Below are positions 54,885-64,000 of a DNA stretch of 64,000 nt, one piece after another. Made by a program: the position numbers and the translations under genes. The notes under the pieces are model-generated. The model did no database searches. It worked only from the letters and a program-made list of their open reading frames with translations, and was not told where the DNA came from. Within the stretch, counting starts at the first letter, position 1. Every line of letters starts with the position of its first letter. The stretch comes from Arthrobacter sp. MYb227 (lineage in GTDB: Bacteria > Actinomycetota > Actinomycetes > Actinomycetales > Micrococcaceae). Where the stretch lies: NCBI RefSeq assembly GCF_002975435.1, contig NZ_PCPT01000004.1, forward strand, positions 1 to 64,000, written 5' to 3'.

Positions 54885-56442
54885 GAATACTAAATTGCTC
54901 CACTTCCGCGGCCATGCTTTCGCGTACCTTCACCATCATGTGAGTACCGTTTTCGGTGTGCTCCATGGAAAGGATTTCGGACTCTGCGCCGTGGAGTTTG
55001 TTGACCACGTCGCCTCGATCATAGGGAATCATCAATTCTAGTTGCACACCGGGGCGTGGAATCGAATCGCTGATCTTTTGCAACAGTTCTTCAATGCCAT
55101 CGCCGGTACGTGCCGAGACGATGACATGGTTTGGTTCGCGTTGACGCAAACGTTCAACAACAAACGGATCAGCAACATCCGCCTTATTCAACACGATGAT
55201 TTCCGGGATGTTCCGGGCCTGGACGTCCGTGAGCACCTCACGTACGGCGGCGATCTGGCCCTCCGGATCCGGGTGCGCCGCGTCAACGACGTGCAAGATC
55301 AGATCAGATTCGGCAATTTCTTCAAGTGTTGAACGGAACGCCTCAACCAGCTGGGTGGGTAACCCCTTCACAAAACCAACGGTGTCGGTCAGCGTGTAGT
55401 TCAACCCGTCCTCGGTCGTTGCCTGGCGCACGGTCGGATCAAGCGTTGCGAACAGTGCGTTTTCTACCAAGACACCGGCATGGGTCAAACGGTTCAGCAG
55501 TGAGGACTTACCGGCGTTGGTATATCCGGCAATGGCGACCGAGGGAACAGCGTTGCGCTTACGGTTGGCACGCTTGGCCTCACGGGCCGGAAGCATTCCC
55601 TTGATTTCTTTCTTAAGCTTTGCCATGCGGTCGCGAATACGACGACGGTCAAGTTCAATCTTTGTTTCACCCGGGCCACGGGAACCAATGCCGCCACCGG
55701 CGGTGCCCACACGGCCACCTGCCTGACGCGACATCGATTCGCCCCAACCACGCAGGCGTGGAAGCAGGTATTCAAGCTGCGCCAGCTCTACCTGAGCGCG
55801 ACCCTCATGGCTCTTGGCATGCTGGGCAAAGATATCGAGGATGAGCGCTGTACGGTCAATGACCTTGACCTTGACCACGTCTTCGAGACCGCGACGCTGC
55901 GAGGGGGAAAGCTCGGAGTCGATAATGACGGTATCGGCGCCGGTGGCTGCGACGATTTCGCGCAGCTCCTGAGCCTTACCGGATCCAAGGTAGGTTCCCG
56001 CATCGGGTTTGGCACGACGCTGAACTATTCCGTCAAGGACCTCCGAGCCAGCGGTTTCCGCAAGGGCTGCGAGTTCGCGTAGCGAGTTCTCGGCGTCGGT
56101 TGAAGTTCCCTCGGTCCAGATACCGGCAAGTACCACGCGTTCGAGGCGTAGCTGACGGTTTTCAACCTCGCTGACGTCTTCGAGCTCGGTAGACATCGAG
56201 CCGACGCGACGCAGTGCACGACGTTCTTCAAGTTCCTGCTGGGAACCGTCAAAGATCGAGTGTTCTTTACTGAGGTTGCTCAGCGCTTGGGCACGTCCGG
56301 AGAAGATTCCTTCGGGCGCACCAAAATGAGTGCTCTTTTCGGCGACAGATTTGTCGCTGGCAAGGATCCGTTCAATGGCGGCCTGGATCTGTGCCTCGTC
56401 CATGTCGTTGTCGTTTGGACCTGAATGCTGTGAGTTGGTCAT
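54877..56442 (-). CDS. hflX: ribosome-associated GTPase HflX
   Basis: 521 residues from ATG 56442 (AAAGGGGA upstream); an in-frame ATG at 56529 would add 29 low-complexity residues. HflX domain: ALAETAGSEVLDGIVQRRAK and GKAQELREIVAATGADTVII. GTPase G1 GYTNAGKSSLLNRL, then DPTVRQ (G2), DTVGFVKGLP (G3) and LNKADVAD (G4). Rescues stalled ribosomes by splitting subunits. The ~90-residue N-terminal part is variable and acidic. Confidence 0.94.
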   Translation of the reverse strand: MTNSQHSGPNDNDMDEAQIQAAIERILASDKSVAEKSTHFGAPEGIFSGRAQALSNLSKEHSIFDGSQQELEERRALRRVGSMSTELEDVSEVENRQLRLERVVLAGIWTEGTSTDAENSLRELAALAETAGSEVLDGIVQRRAKPDAGTYLGSGKAQELREIVAATGADTVIIDSELSPSQRRGLEDVVKVKVIDRTALILDIFAQHAKSHEGRAQVELAQLEYLLPRLRGWGESMSRQAGGRVGTAGGGIGSRGPGETKIELDRRRIRDRMAKLKKEIKGMLPAREAKRANRKRNAVPSVAIAGYTNAGKSSLLNRLTHAGVLVENALFATLDPTVRQATTEDGLNYTLTDTVGFVKGLPTQLVEAFRSTLEEIAESDLILHVVDAAHPDPEGQIAAVREVLTDVQARNIPEIIVLNKADVADPFVVERLRQREPNHVIVSARTGDGIEELLQKISDSIPRPGVQLELMIPYDRGDVVNKLHGAESEILSMEHTENGTHMMVKVRESMAAEVEQFSIHG

Positions 56443-56898
56443 GTTCCCCTTTGAGTGCTGTATTCCAGAATAGTGCCCCGCGCCGACAGAAGCGCCTTGT
56501 TCGTGTGGATGATCATCTTTTGAATGCATGAGATTCCCTCTGCTGGTGATTTTTCAGGGGTACTGCTCAGCCGTGTCATGGCAGGGAGTCGGAATGGCCC
56601 AGAACGCAGTTACCGTCTAAGACGGCTATATCGTTGGTGATGGGTCTTGAGATGACTACAAGGAAATGACTTTTCGGCGCGTGGCAGGAACCCAGATGGT
56701 GCGATGGCGTGATCCGCCAGCTGGTTCGCTAGGAGTACTTAAGCTGCGTCTTACAGAAAAATCAAAGTCATAGGGAAAACTCTATCACTTCGATGATTTT
56801 CACGCAGTACGGTAAATCACAGTGAATAAACGACGAAAATGGGGCATAAAGCGAGGTTTCGGTTTGGGTTTGTCGCCGCTGGCGGTTAACCTGCCAAC
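56443..56898. other. divergent intergenic region hflX / RsmC-like gene
   Basis: About 460 bases (370 if hflX begins at 56529) without an intact gene. I see no clear terminator, tRNA or operator. The stretch near 56640-56720 is GC-rich and could hold leftovers of coding sequence, but no frame stands out. Confidence 0.4.
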
Positions 56899-57516
56899 AT
56901 GAGCTCCGAACATTACTTCAGCGCGCAACCGTCAACTCCGGAAAAGCGACGCACGATTAGCGTCGAATTGGGCGGCGCCACCCGCAAGGTCCAATCCTCC
57001 GGTGGTATCTTCAGCCCCGACCGGATCGACAAGGGTACCGCAGTGCTTTTGGGTTCGGTTCCGCCCCCGGCAACCGCCGGTAATCTCCTTGATATTGGCT
57101 GCGGTTGGGGCCCCATTGCACTGAGCATGGCCTTGGCCTCTCCCGAGGCAACCGTCTACGCAGTGGACGTCAATGAACGAAGCATCGCCTTGACGCGCGA
57201 TAACGCAGGCTCACTGGGTCTGAAAAACGTTAAGGTTTCACTCCCGGAAGCCGTCGACCCAGCCCTTGAGTTCGATACCATGTGGTCTAACCCGCCCATT
57301 CGTATCGGTAAGGAAGCCTTACACGAGCTGCTTTTGCTGTGGTTGCCGCGTTTAGCACCCGGTGGAAACGCGTGGTTAGTAGTCCAGAAAAACTTGGGTG
57401 CCGATTCGTTGCAGAAATGGATCGCCGCTCAGCTGCCAGGATCGTGGACCGTTGAACGTACATCCACCGATAAGGCCTTTAGAACGATCAGGATTCACCG
57501 CCCACTCGAAGCATAA
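56899..57516 (+). CDS. RsmC-like class I methyltransferase
   Basis: 205 residues. Motif I LLDIGCGWGPIALSMAL, acidic VYAVDVNERSIALTRDN, and the NPP motif in MWSNPPIRIGKEALHELLLL, which is the base-flipping signature of N2-guanine and similar methyltransferases. It corresponds to the C-terminal half of RsmC; the target is probably 16S rRNA, but this is inference. A strong terminator follows. Confidence 0.9.
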   Translation: MSSEHYFSAQPSTPEKRRTISVELGGATRKVQSSGGIFSPDRIDKGTAVLLGSVPPPATAGNLLDIGCGWGPIALSMALASPEATVYAVDVNERSIALTRDNAGSLGLKNVKVSLPEAVDPALEFDTMWSNPPIRIGKEALHELLLLWLPRLAPGGNAWLVVQKNLGADSLQKWIAAQLPGSWTVERTSTDKAFRTIRIHRPLEA

Positions 57517-57540
57517 GCTTGGCTATATTAGATAGCGATC

Positions 57541-57581
57541 GTGAATGGCTCCGCTCAATTTCATTGAGCGGAGCCATTCAC
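57541..57581. terminator. bidirectional terminator
   Basis: GTGAATGGCTCCGCTCAA/TTGAGCGGAGCCATTCAC, perfect 18-bp stem around TTTCA, between the methyltransferase gene and dapF. Confidence 0.9.
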
Positions 57582-57667
57582 TTTGGCCTACATTCTGCAC
57601 GCTGGGAGTCCAATGAGTAACCGAACGGACACCGGGTCAACGTTCTGGTTTCTGCTGCGTTTGTTTT

Positions 57668-58624
57668 CTACTGTGCGCAGATACGTCCGCGCGTCACTAG
57701 CACGGCCGGGCCACTGAGGATCACGTGTTCCTTACCCGTTTCACCAAGAACAAATTTCACACCAAGTTTTCCGCCCGGCACTTCTACCATCCATTGGTTT
57801 GTTTTCTGAGCACCAGCCCAATGCCGGGTGGCTACTGCTGCTGCGCAGGCACCGGTGCCACACGATAGGGTCTCCCCCACACCGCGTTCGTGAACCCGCA
57901 TCGTTAAACTTCCTAGGCCGTTAGTGATCAGTGGCTCTGTGGGAAGCACATATTCAACGTTGGTTCCCCGCGGTGGATGCGGCTCAACCACAGGATTGAT
58001 CGTTAGTTCAAGCTCAGCGAGCTCTTGGGGCGTTGCCACGGCAATGACGGTATGTGGGTTGCCCATGCTCACCGAAAGCGCTCCCCGGGCCTGTGACAGT
58101 CCCTCGGTGCGCACCACCGAATCGAGCCCGTTGCTTGTTGCTAACTGCGGGAAGATGAACTCCCACGGGCCCATATCCACGGCGTAGCCTTCGGGCACTC
58201 GACTCACCGATTTCAGCCCGCCACGGGTTCCAATGAACAATGTTGCGCCCAGCGGAAGATCTACAAGCTTTTCACTGACCAAAAAGTGCACGAAGACTCG
58301 CACGCCATTGCCACACATCTCGGAGAGTGATCCGTCTGCGTTGCGGTAGTCCATGAACCATTCGGCAGCTGGTTCGGTGCGCAAAATTGCGCGGCCCTCG
58401 GGCAGCGCCGCCGATGGCACGGCGCGAATCAGTCCGTCTCCCCCGATGCCACGGTTTCGATCGCAGATGGCTGCCACCTGGTCCGGGGTAATCGCATGAA
58501 CGTCGTGAGGGTCGGCGACAAGCACAAAGTCGTTGCCGGTCCCGTGTCCCTTGGCGTATTCCAGCGGCCCCACCAATGACAATAGTGATTCGGTGGACGT
58601 GGATGATACTTGTGCAACGCTCAT
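57668..58624 (-). CDS. dapF: diaminopimelate epimerase
   Basis: 318 residues; converts LL- to meso-diaminopimelate. Paired catalytic Cys: Cys104 in SEMCGNGVRVF and Cys255 in LSCGTGACAAA. GHGTGNDFVLV near the start is typical. Both halves of the pseudo-dimer are present. Confidence 0.96.
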   Translation of the reverse strand: MSVAQVSSTSTESLLSLVGPLEYAKGHGTGNDFVLVADPHDVHAITPDQVAAICDRNRGIGGDGLIRAVPSAALPEGRAILRTEPAAEWFMDYRNADGSLSEMCGNGVRVFVHFLVSEKLVDLPLGATLFIGTRGGLKSVSRVPEGYAVDMGPWEFIFPQLATSNGLDSVVRTEGLSQARGALSVSMGNPHTVIAVATPQELAELELTINPVVEPHPPRGTNVEYVLPTEPLITNGLGSLTMRVHERGVGETLSCGTGACAAAVATRHWAGAQKTNQWMVEVPGGKLGVKFVLGETGKEHVILSGPAVLVTRGRICAQ

Positions 58625-58697
58625 GGCTTTAAGGATACGGGCAAGCCTTTATCCTCGAAAAACATTGTTGCTCCCGTATAACAACTTTTCTAGTGAG

Positions 58698-59606
58698 CTA
58701 AGACCTTGGGGTTGCTCTAATGCGTTGGAGTACCGCGTGTACTAGCTCCGGTTCCATGGGGTTAAACCACTGGACACGCTCATCTGCGTTAAACCAGGTG
58801 ACCTGACGACGTGCAAACTGTCGGGTAGCAATCACGGTTTTTTCGGCAGCTTGCTTCTGGTTCATGGTGCCATCAAGTACCTCAAGAAATTGTGCGTAGC
58901 CAATGGCTCGCGATGCTGTCTTTCCTTCGCGCAAACCCTCGGAGTCGAGCCGGAGCACCTCATCGAGTAGCCCGTGTTCCTGCATCCTAGAAACCCGCGT
59001 TTCTAGACGCTCGTGTAGCAGCGCACGATCAATGTTCAGCCCGACCTGAATAGCTGCAACATGATACTTGCGTTCCGGCATGTAAGAACTAAACGGCTTA
59101 CCACTGATCTCATAGACCTCAAGTGCCCTAATCATGCGCCGCTCATCGAGATTGCGTGCTGCCGAGGCCGGATCAACTTCGGCAAGCCGAGCAGAAAGGA
59201 AACCCGGACCTTTTTCGTTGAGCTCAGTCTCTAAACGCTCACGCACCGAAGGCTCCGTGGGAGGAAAATCAATTTCATCCAAGGCTGCCCTCACATACAG
59301 CCCGGAGCCACCGACCAAGATGGGGACAGCTCCCCGCGCACGGATTTCATCAAAGGTTTGACGTGCGTCGGCTTGGAAGCGAGCAACGCTTGCCTCCTGG
59401 CGCACATCCATAATATCCAACAGATGGTGTGGGATACCGCCACGTTCTTCTAGGGGAAGTTTGGCGGTGCCAATATCCATGCCGCGGTAGAACTGCAGGG
59501 CATCGGCATTGACGATTTCGCCCCCGAGCTCTTGAGCTAGGGCAATAGAAAGATCTGATTTACCGGTTCCGGTTGGTCCAATCACGGCGATTACCGGAAG
59601 AGTCAT
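58698..59606 (-). CDS. miaA: tRNA dimethylallyltransferase
   Basis: 302 residues; adds the dimethylallyl group to A37 of tRNA. P-loop [16 protein letters not shown] at the start and [18 protein letters not shown], then the signature HHLLDIMD. It starts 11 bases after miaB ends, on the same strand. Confidence 0.96.
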   Translation of the reverse strand: MTLPVIAVIGPTGTGKSDLSIALAQELGGEIVNADALQFYRGMDIGTAKLPLEERGGIPHHLLDIMDVRQEASVARFQADARQTFDEIRARGAVPILVGGSGLYVRAALDEIDFPPTEPSVRERLETELNEKGPGFLSARLAEVDPASAARNLDERRMIRALEVYEISGKPFSSYMPERKYHVAAIQVGLNIDRALLHERLETRVSRMQEHGLLDEVLRLDSEGLREGKTASRAIGYAQFLEVLDGTMNQKQAAEKTVIATRQFARRQVTWFNADERVQWFNPMEPELVHAVLQRIRATPRS

Positions 59607-59616
59607 TGAGTAATTA

Positions 59617-61188
59617 CTACTTTCTTAGTGGCAAAGATGGCATGCCAAGGTTTACTCCCTTGGCACCGGTAGTTCCCGGAACTGGTGTTCCACACGAATC
59701 AGCCTGCGACCGATCCCACGCATCTCCGGCGCGTGAACGGCGGACTGAGTATTCGGCAAGAGACGCAGGATCTGAGACTAGATGGAAACCGGCTGCCCCG
59801 GTAATCGGAAGTGTGACAAGATCACCGGGGCGAGGAGTCTGACCGCCCTCGGGAATCGAAAAGTGCACCAAACGCTGGTCGGTGGACCGCCCGGTCAACC
59901 GGTGAGTCTCACTTGCCTTTTTACCCGGTTGAGCCGTCACCATAACTTCAACCGTGCGACCAACCTGCTTGGCGTTCTCCTCGGCACCGATACGATCTTG
60001 CAAGGCTGTGAGACGCTCAAAGCGTTCCTGAACCACTGCCTTAGGCAATTGGTCTTCGAACTCGGCGGCTGGGGTGCCGGGGCGTATTGAATATTGGAAG
60101 GTGTAGGCGCTGGAAAAACGCGATGCCTCAACAACATCCAAGGTGGCTTGGAAGTCTTCCTCGGTTTCACCCGGGAAGCCAACAATAATGTCTGTAGTGA
60201 TTGCCGCGTGCGGAATCAACTCACGCACCTTGTCCAAAATGCCAAGGAATTTCTTGGAACGGTAAGACCGACGCATGTCCTTGAGAACCTTGTCGGATCC
60301 CGACTGCAACGGCATATGCAGCTGCGGCATGACATTGGGAGTTTCCGCCATTGCTTCAATCACGTCATCGGTGAATGCGGCCGGGTGCGGGCTGGTGAAG
60401 CGTACGCGCTCCAATCCTTGAATTTGACCGCAGGCGCGCAGCAGCTTGCCAAAGGCGAGCCGATCTCCGAATTCAACACCATAGGAGTTGACGTTCTGGC
60501 CCAGCAGCGTCACCTCAATGACGCCGTCGGCAACCAGAGCCTCAATTTCCGCGAGAATATCACCCGGTCGGCGGTCGCGTTCCTTGCCGCGCAACGCTGG
60601 AACTATGCAGAAAGTGCAGGTGTTGTTGCAGCCCACGGAAATTGAAACCCAACCCGAGTGCACCGAATCGCGTTTTGTCGGCAATGTCGAGGGGAATACT
60701 TCAAGAGCTTCAAGGATCTCGAGCTGCGCTTCATTATTATGGCGGGCACGTTCCAACAAGGCTGGCAAAGAACCGACGTTGTGGGTTCCAAAGACGACAT
60801 CTACCCACGGGGCCTTACGCAAAATGGTTTCGCGGTCTTTTTGTGCAAGACATCCGCCCACGGCGATCTGCATGCCCGGACGATTTTCCTTAACGTGGGC
60901 CAGCATTCCAAGGTTTCCGTAGAGCTTGTTATCCGCGTTCTCGCGTACCGCGCAGGTGTTGAAGACAATGACGTCGGCAACTTCTTCTCCGGGTTCCTGC
61001 TGTACCAGTCCCGAGGTTTCTAAAAGTCCGGCGAGGCGCTCGGAATCATGCACGTTCATTTGGCACCCATACGTTCGCACCTCATAGGTGCGTGGTTCGG
61101 TGCTTTGGCTGGTTTCGGCGGAAGAAGAAATGCTAACAGTCACCTCCCTAGGGTACCCAAGATTCTTGGGGTTCCTAGGAAATGGCAT
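59617..61188 (-). CDS. miaB: tRNA-2-methylthio-N6-dimethylallyladenosine synthase
   Basis: About 523 residues from ATG 61188; GTG 61143 is also possible. N-terminal cluster TYGCQMN (with [14 protein letters not shown] and GGCLAQKD), radical-SAM CNNTCTFC, and a C-terminal TRAM domain. Acts after MiaA on the same A37 base. The gene follows recX almost without gap. Confidence 0.95.
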   Translation of the reverse strand: MPFPRNPKNLGYPREVTVSISSSAETSQSTEPRTYEVRTYGCQMNVHDSERLAGLLETSGLVQQEPGEEVADVIVFNTCAVRENADNKLYGNLGMLAHVKENRPGMQIAVGGCLAQKDRETILRKAPWVDVVFGTHNVGSLPALLERARHNNEAQLEILEALEVFPSTLPTKRDSVHSGWVSISVGCNNTCTFCIVPALRGKERDRRPGDILAEIEALVADGVIEVTLLGQNVNSYGVEFGDRLAFGKLLRACGQIQGLERVRFTSPHPAAFTDDVIEAMAETPNVMPQLHMPLQSGSDKVLKDMRRSYRSKKFLGILDKVRELIPHAAITTDIIVGFPGETEEDFQATLDVVEASRFSSAYTFQYSIRPGTPAAEFEDQLPKAVVQERFERLTALQDRIGAEENAKQVGRTVEVMVTAQPGKKASETHRLTGRSTDQRLVHFSIPEGGQTPRPGDLVTLPITGAAGFHLVSDPASLAEYSVRRSRAGDAWDRSQADSCGTPVPGTTGAKGVNLGMPSLPLRK

Positions 61189-61190
61189 GC

Positions 61191-62099
61191 TCAATAGGAG
61201 TCCTCGGAGAATTGTTCGTCCCAGGCCTCATTAACAATGCGGAAGGCAACCGAGGGTGAGTAGCCTTTTCGGGCCAGCATGCCTACCAGCCGGCGCACCG
61301 ACTTTTCCTTATCTACTGCCATTGATGGTGCCCTGAGTTTGCGCATCACAAGATCTTTGGCTGTTGCTTCCTCGGATTCGTCGTCAAGTTGTTCCAGCGC
61401 GGTTTCTGCCATGTCGCCCTCGATACCCTTGTCACGTAGCTCGCGGCGGATTGCCGAACGTGCGAGGCCCTTGCTGCGCGCACGGGAGCGCACCCATGCT
61501 TCGGCGAAGGATTCATCGTCAACGAGTTGGATCTCCTCGAACCGATCCAGCAATTCCTCGGCGATGCTCTCCGGGATTTCCTTTTCCATCAGCTTTTTGC
61601 GCAATTGCGAACGACTCTTTGAGGAGGCGGTGAGCTGACGAAGCAAAATCGCTCGTCCCTTGCTCGCCCATTGCTCGTCGCTGAGTTCAACAGGTTCTGC
61701 CGGTGGCTTCTCGCGTTTGGTTCTGGTGGTGCTAGAACCAAATGAATTGTCTTTGTAACTGCTGCGGCTGCGCGAAGATTTCGATCCAAAACTGCTCGAT
61801 TTATTTCCAAAGCCACTGGATTTGGAACCAAACCCAGAGGACTTTGAGCCAAAGCCTCCCGCGCGTTGTCCGCCGCGTCCGGCAAAACCTTGCCGCTCAC
61901 CAAAAGCTTTTTTGGGCTCAGGTGGGCCGGGGGCTTGCTCGGCAGATGGTGCTTCGAGTGCGGCGTCCGATTTTGCCCAGACCGGTATCTCCTGAGGGCT
62001 TCCCCACTCAGAATTGCCATCTGCTGGAAATGACCAAAGCGGTCGTTCGGAACCCTGTGGGATACCGGACGAACCGCCTTGGCCTTTGGTAGTGCTCAC
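61191..62099 (-). CDS. recX: RecX with a long repetitive N-terminal extension
   Basis: 302 residues from GTG 62099. The RecX helical repeats occupy about 137-302: [40 protein letters not shown] and [15 protein letters not shown]. The first ~135 residues are extra: Pro/Ala/Ser-rich, then repeated units [19 protein letters not shown] and a Ser/Arg-rich segment. Usual RecX is 150-200 residues. RecX dampens RecA filaments; the tail could modify that or bind DNA. It follows recA by four bases. Confidence 0.9.
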   Translation of the reverse strand: MSTTKGQGGSSGIPQGSERPLWSFPADGNSEWGSPQEIPVWAKSDAALEAPSAEQAPGPPEPKKAFGERQGFAGRGGQRAGGFGSKSSGFGSKSSGFGNKSSSFGSKSSRSRSSYKDNSFGSSTTRTKREKPPAEPVELSDEQWASKGRAILLRQLTASSKSRSQLRKKLMEKEIPESIAEELLDRFEEIQLVDDESFAEAWVRSRARSKGLARSAIRRELRDKGIEGDMAETALEQLDDESEEATAKDLVMRKLRAPSMAVDKEKSVRRLVGMLARKGYSPSVAFRIVNEAWDEQFSEDSY

Positions 62100-62103
62100 G
62101 AAA

Positions 62104-63153
62104 TTAGGAACCCTTGACGATCTTCAACTTCTCTTCGCCTTCGTCTTCGACTGGAGCCTGGCCGATGCCGAGCTTCTCGAGGATCTGGCGTTCGAGTTCA
62201 TTGGCGAGGTCCGGGTTATCGCGCAGGAACTTACGTGCATTTTCCTTACCCTGCCCCAGCTGGTCACCATCATAGGTGTACCAGGCACCGGACTTCTTCA
62301 CGAAGCCCTGATCCACACCGATGTCGATGAGGCTACCTTCGCGTGAAATGCCCTCACCGTAAATGATGTCGAATTCTGCCTGCTTGAACGGTGGTGCCAT
62401 CTTGTTCTTGACGATCTTGGCACGGGTGCGGTTACCGACCGGAACCGTACCTTCTTTCAAAGTTTCGATGCGTCGTACGTCGATACGAACCGAAGCATAG
62501 AATTTCAGTGCTTTACCACCGGTAGTGGTTTCCGGGCTACCGAACATCACACCGATCTTTTCACGCAGCTGGTTAATGAAGATCGCGGTGGTACGGGTCT
62601 GGGACAGACGGCCGGTGATCTTACGCAGTGCCTGGCTCATCAGACGGGCCTGCAGACCAACGTGACTGTCACCCATTTCGCCTTCGATTTCGGCGCGCGG
62701 TACCAGAGCCGCAACGGAGTCAATCACGACAATGTCGATAGAGCCGGAGCCCACCAACATGTCCATGATTTCTAGTGCCTGCTCACCGGTATCCGGCTGG
62801 GATACCAGTAGTGCATCGGTGTCTACGCCAAGACGCTTAGCGTATTCCGGATCGAGTGCGTGTTCGGCGTCAATGAATGCCGCAATACCACCGGCGCGCT
62901 GTGCGCTGGCTACCGCGTGCAGGGCAACGGTTGTCTTACCCGAGGATTCTGGGCCGTAGATCTCTACGACGCGGCCACGTGGAAGCCCGCCTATGCCCAG
63001 TGCAATATCAAGAGCAACCGAACCAGTGGGAATGGTGGCGATTGGCGCGCGTGTATCATCGCCCAAGCGCATGACAGAACCCTTGCCGTATGCCTTGTCA
63101 ATCTGCGCAAGTGCAGCCTCAAGGGCCTTCTCGCGATTCTTATCTACGGCCAT
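62104..63153 (-). CDS. recA: RecA recombinase
   Basis: 349 residues from ATG 63153 (GAGG six bases upstream; ATG 63156 also in frame). Walker [13 protein letters not shown] at about 67-78, [11 protein letters not shown] (Walker B), and the signature [20 protein letters not shown]. Drives strand exchange and LexA cleavage. Confidence 0.97.
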   Translation of the reverse strand: MAVDKNREKALEAALAQIDKAYGKGSVMRLGDDTRAPIATIPTGSVALDIALGIGGLPRGRVVEIYGPESSGKTTVALHAVASAQRAGGIAAFIDAEHALDPEYAKRLGVDTDALLVSQPDTGEQALEIMDMLVGSGSIDIVVIDSVAALVPRAEIEGEMGDSHVGLQARLMSQALRKITGRLSQTRTTAIFINQLREKIGVMFGSPETTTGGKALKFYASVRIDVRRIETLKEGTVPVGNRTRAKIVKNKMAPPFKQAEFDIIYGEGISREGSLIDIGVDQGFVKKSGAWYTYDGDQLGQGKENARKFLRDNPDLANELERQILEKLGIGQAPVEDEGEEKLKIVKGS

Positions 63154-63306
63154 CATTCACCTCGGTTGTTAGGGCCCATTGGCCAATACTCTTTGTCTAT
63201 CCACGAGCGTACGACTGCTGGCCGACACTTTGGTATCTGGGCGGTAGGACTGTGGAAAACCCTTCGTCTTCGCCCAACGAACTCACACCATGAACAATAC
63301 ACTCTT

Positions 63307-63322
63307 CCGAACAGATATTCGA
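63307..63322 (-). promoter_or_regulatory. LexA box upstream of recA
   Basis: On the minus strand TCGAATATCTGTTCGG (63322-63307) matches TCGAAC-4-GTTCGA in 10 of 12 fixed positions. It lies about 155 bases upstream of the recA start, consistent with SOS control. Confidence 0.8.
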
Positions 63323-63351
63323 ACACTATTTGCGGAGTCTTCGAATCTTTT

Positions 63352-63573
63352 CTAATCCTTAGGTGGAATATCGCGACCCAATTGACGCTCGGGAGGCACA
63401 TCTTGCATGGTGCAGATAGCCTGCCACACCGCCTTGGGTGGAGTTCCCTTGCTCAATGCCTCTTCGGCACTTACCCCTCCGACTTCGGCCAAGACCAGGC
63501 TCGAAGCCAGGGATCGGGAATAGCCCTCACCAAATTCGTCATCCATCAGACGCCAGAAATCACTCAATCGCAC
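63352..63573 (-). CDS. DUF3046 protein
   Basis: 73 residues from GTG 63573 (VRLSDFWRLMDDEFGEGYSR, VWQAICTMQDVPPERQLGRD). The upstream part of the open frame is not family-like. Conserved small gene next to recA in actinobacteria; function unknown. About 200 bases separate it from recA. Confidence 0.88.
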   Translation of the reverse strand: MRLSDFWRLMDDEFGEGYSRSLASSLVLAEVGGVSAEEALSKGTPPKAVWQAICTMQDVPPERQLGRDIPPKD

Positions 63574-63641
63574 AAGGCTAATTCTTTCATGGGTTTGTCC
63601 CTTGCGTGCAGTGCACGTGCTCAAGGACACGAGGTTAAAGA

Positions 63642-63691
63642 GAGGAGCCCTTGGTTTCAAGCAGTTTTGCTCGAAACCAAGGGCTCCCCTC
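63642..63691 (-). terminator. terminator of clgR
   Basis: GAGGAGCCCTTGGTTTC/GAAACCAAGGGCTCCCCTC around AAGCAGTTTTGCTC, downstream of the clgR stop. Confidence 0.85.
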
Positions 63692-63741
63692 ATGCCAACT
63701 CGGGGTACACACCGCACCCGAATGGCTCTAAGAGTTTTTGG

Positions 63742-64000
63742 TTAGTGGCTTGGGGCCAAGCGCTTGCCTAGTTCCATCGGGTACTCGCCGGCGAATTCGC
63801 TGGCCAGATCCACTGGAACAGTGTCAGGGATGGTGATGCCTTCGGCGATAGCTACGCGGTCACTGACTTCGCGGAGCATCAACGAGAGCGGCACCTCTAG
63901 TGCGCTGCAGATCGAGGAAAGTAGTTCGGAAGAAGCTTCCTTCTGTCCACGCTCAACCTCGGAAAGATATCCAAGCGATACTCGTGCACTATGGGAAACC
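63742..64000 (-). CDS. clgR: ClgR-like XRE regulator, 3' part only
   Basis: The visible frame, cut at the window edge, reads [20 protein letters not shown] (recognition helix and turn of an XRE helix-turn-helix), then [20 protein letters not shown] and ends [15 protein letters not shown]. The C-terminal pattern matches ClgR, activator of clp protease genes. About 85 residues are present; the N-terminus lies outside. Gene order (clgR-DUF3046-recA) supports it. Confidence 0.85.
   Translation of the reverse strand, partial: VSHSARVSLGYLSEVERGQKEASSELLSSICSALEVPLSLMLREVSDRVAIAEGITIPDTVPVDLASEFAGEYPMELGKRLAPSH

Overview
The window looks like chromosome from a high-GC Gram-positive bacterium of the Micrococcaceae (Arthrobacter/Glutamicibacter-like). 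The evidence is actinobacterial gene content and order: argCJBDFR, infC-rpmI-rplT, PriA-type hisA, the lexA/LysM pair, and clgR-DUF3046-recA-recX-miaB-miaA-dapF-hflX. A mycothiol-type DinB family protein, a HelD ATPase, an LppM-like lipoprotein and GTG starts agree with this. No phage, integron, CRISPR array, complete insertion sequence or intact tRNA gene was seen. The genus is an inference.

Layout. 1-450: rRNA-operon promoter and leader reading left, so a 16S gene should lie just off the left edge. 452-1768: tyrS. 1.8-4.7 kb: a gene-poor scar with two decayed genes (a PH-like/SHOCT protein and a DUF6504-like protein), a CsbD stress protein and strong hairpins. 4.7-8.3 kb: mpg-apt-helD, reading left. 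8.3-9.4 kb: no intact gene. 9.4-12.6 kb: hypothetical genes, a SUKH-like protein and a DinB-like protein. 12.7-23.3 kb: arginine biosynthesis (argC-J-B-D-F-R, then argH), interrupted between argR and argH by an ankyrin protein/lipoprotein pair, a macrodomain hydrolase and an ArsR/SRPBCC pair. argG is absent. 23.4-29.1 kb: quinone oxidoreductase, then a ROK regulator with a sugar ABC importer (binding protein plus two permeases, no ATPase); the same 23-bp operator-like site precedes both. 29.2-31.3 kb: small accessory genes. 31.4-35.1 kb: pheST. 35.2-42.3 kb: penicillin-binding lipoprotein, LppM-like lipoprotein, SIMPL protein, pcp, a NUDIX hydrolase, a cation-efflux transporter and a TrmH-type methyltransferase. 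42.4-44.7 kb: infC-rpmI-rplT with a structured leader. 44.8-51.2 kb: DUF1844, MFS, SseB and a his cluster (hisC-B-H-small membrane protein-priA). 51.3-64 kb: SOS and genome maintenance (LysM protein/lexA, dinG, hflX, RsmC-like, dapF, miaA, miaB, recX, recA, DUF3046 and the 3' part of clgR).

Three regulatory circuits can be read directly. ArgR-like boxes stand before both argC and argH, so the separated argH is probably still in the ArgR regulon. LexA-like boxes stand between lexA and the LysM gene and upstream of recA. Paired operator-like sites stand before the ROK gene and the ABC operon.

The most unusual observations are: infC starts at an ATC codon; IF-3, L20 and RecX all carry long extra domains or low-complexity tails, and the L20 tail ends in a separate small domain; a 49-residue membrane protein lies between hisH and priA; a gene with four in-frame TAG codons and a poly-G frameshift is decaying near the rRNA operon; and an orphan structured RNA-like element ends in a terminator near 4.3 kb. 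I did not see a clearly new multigene system.
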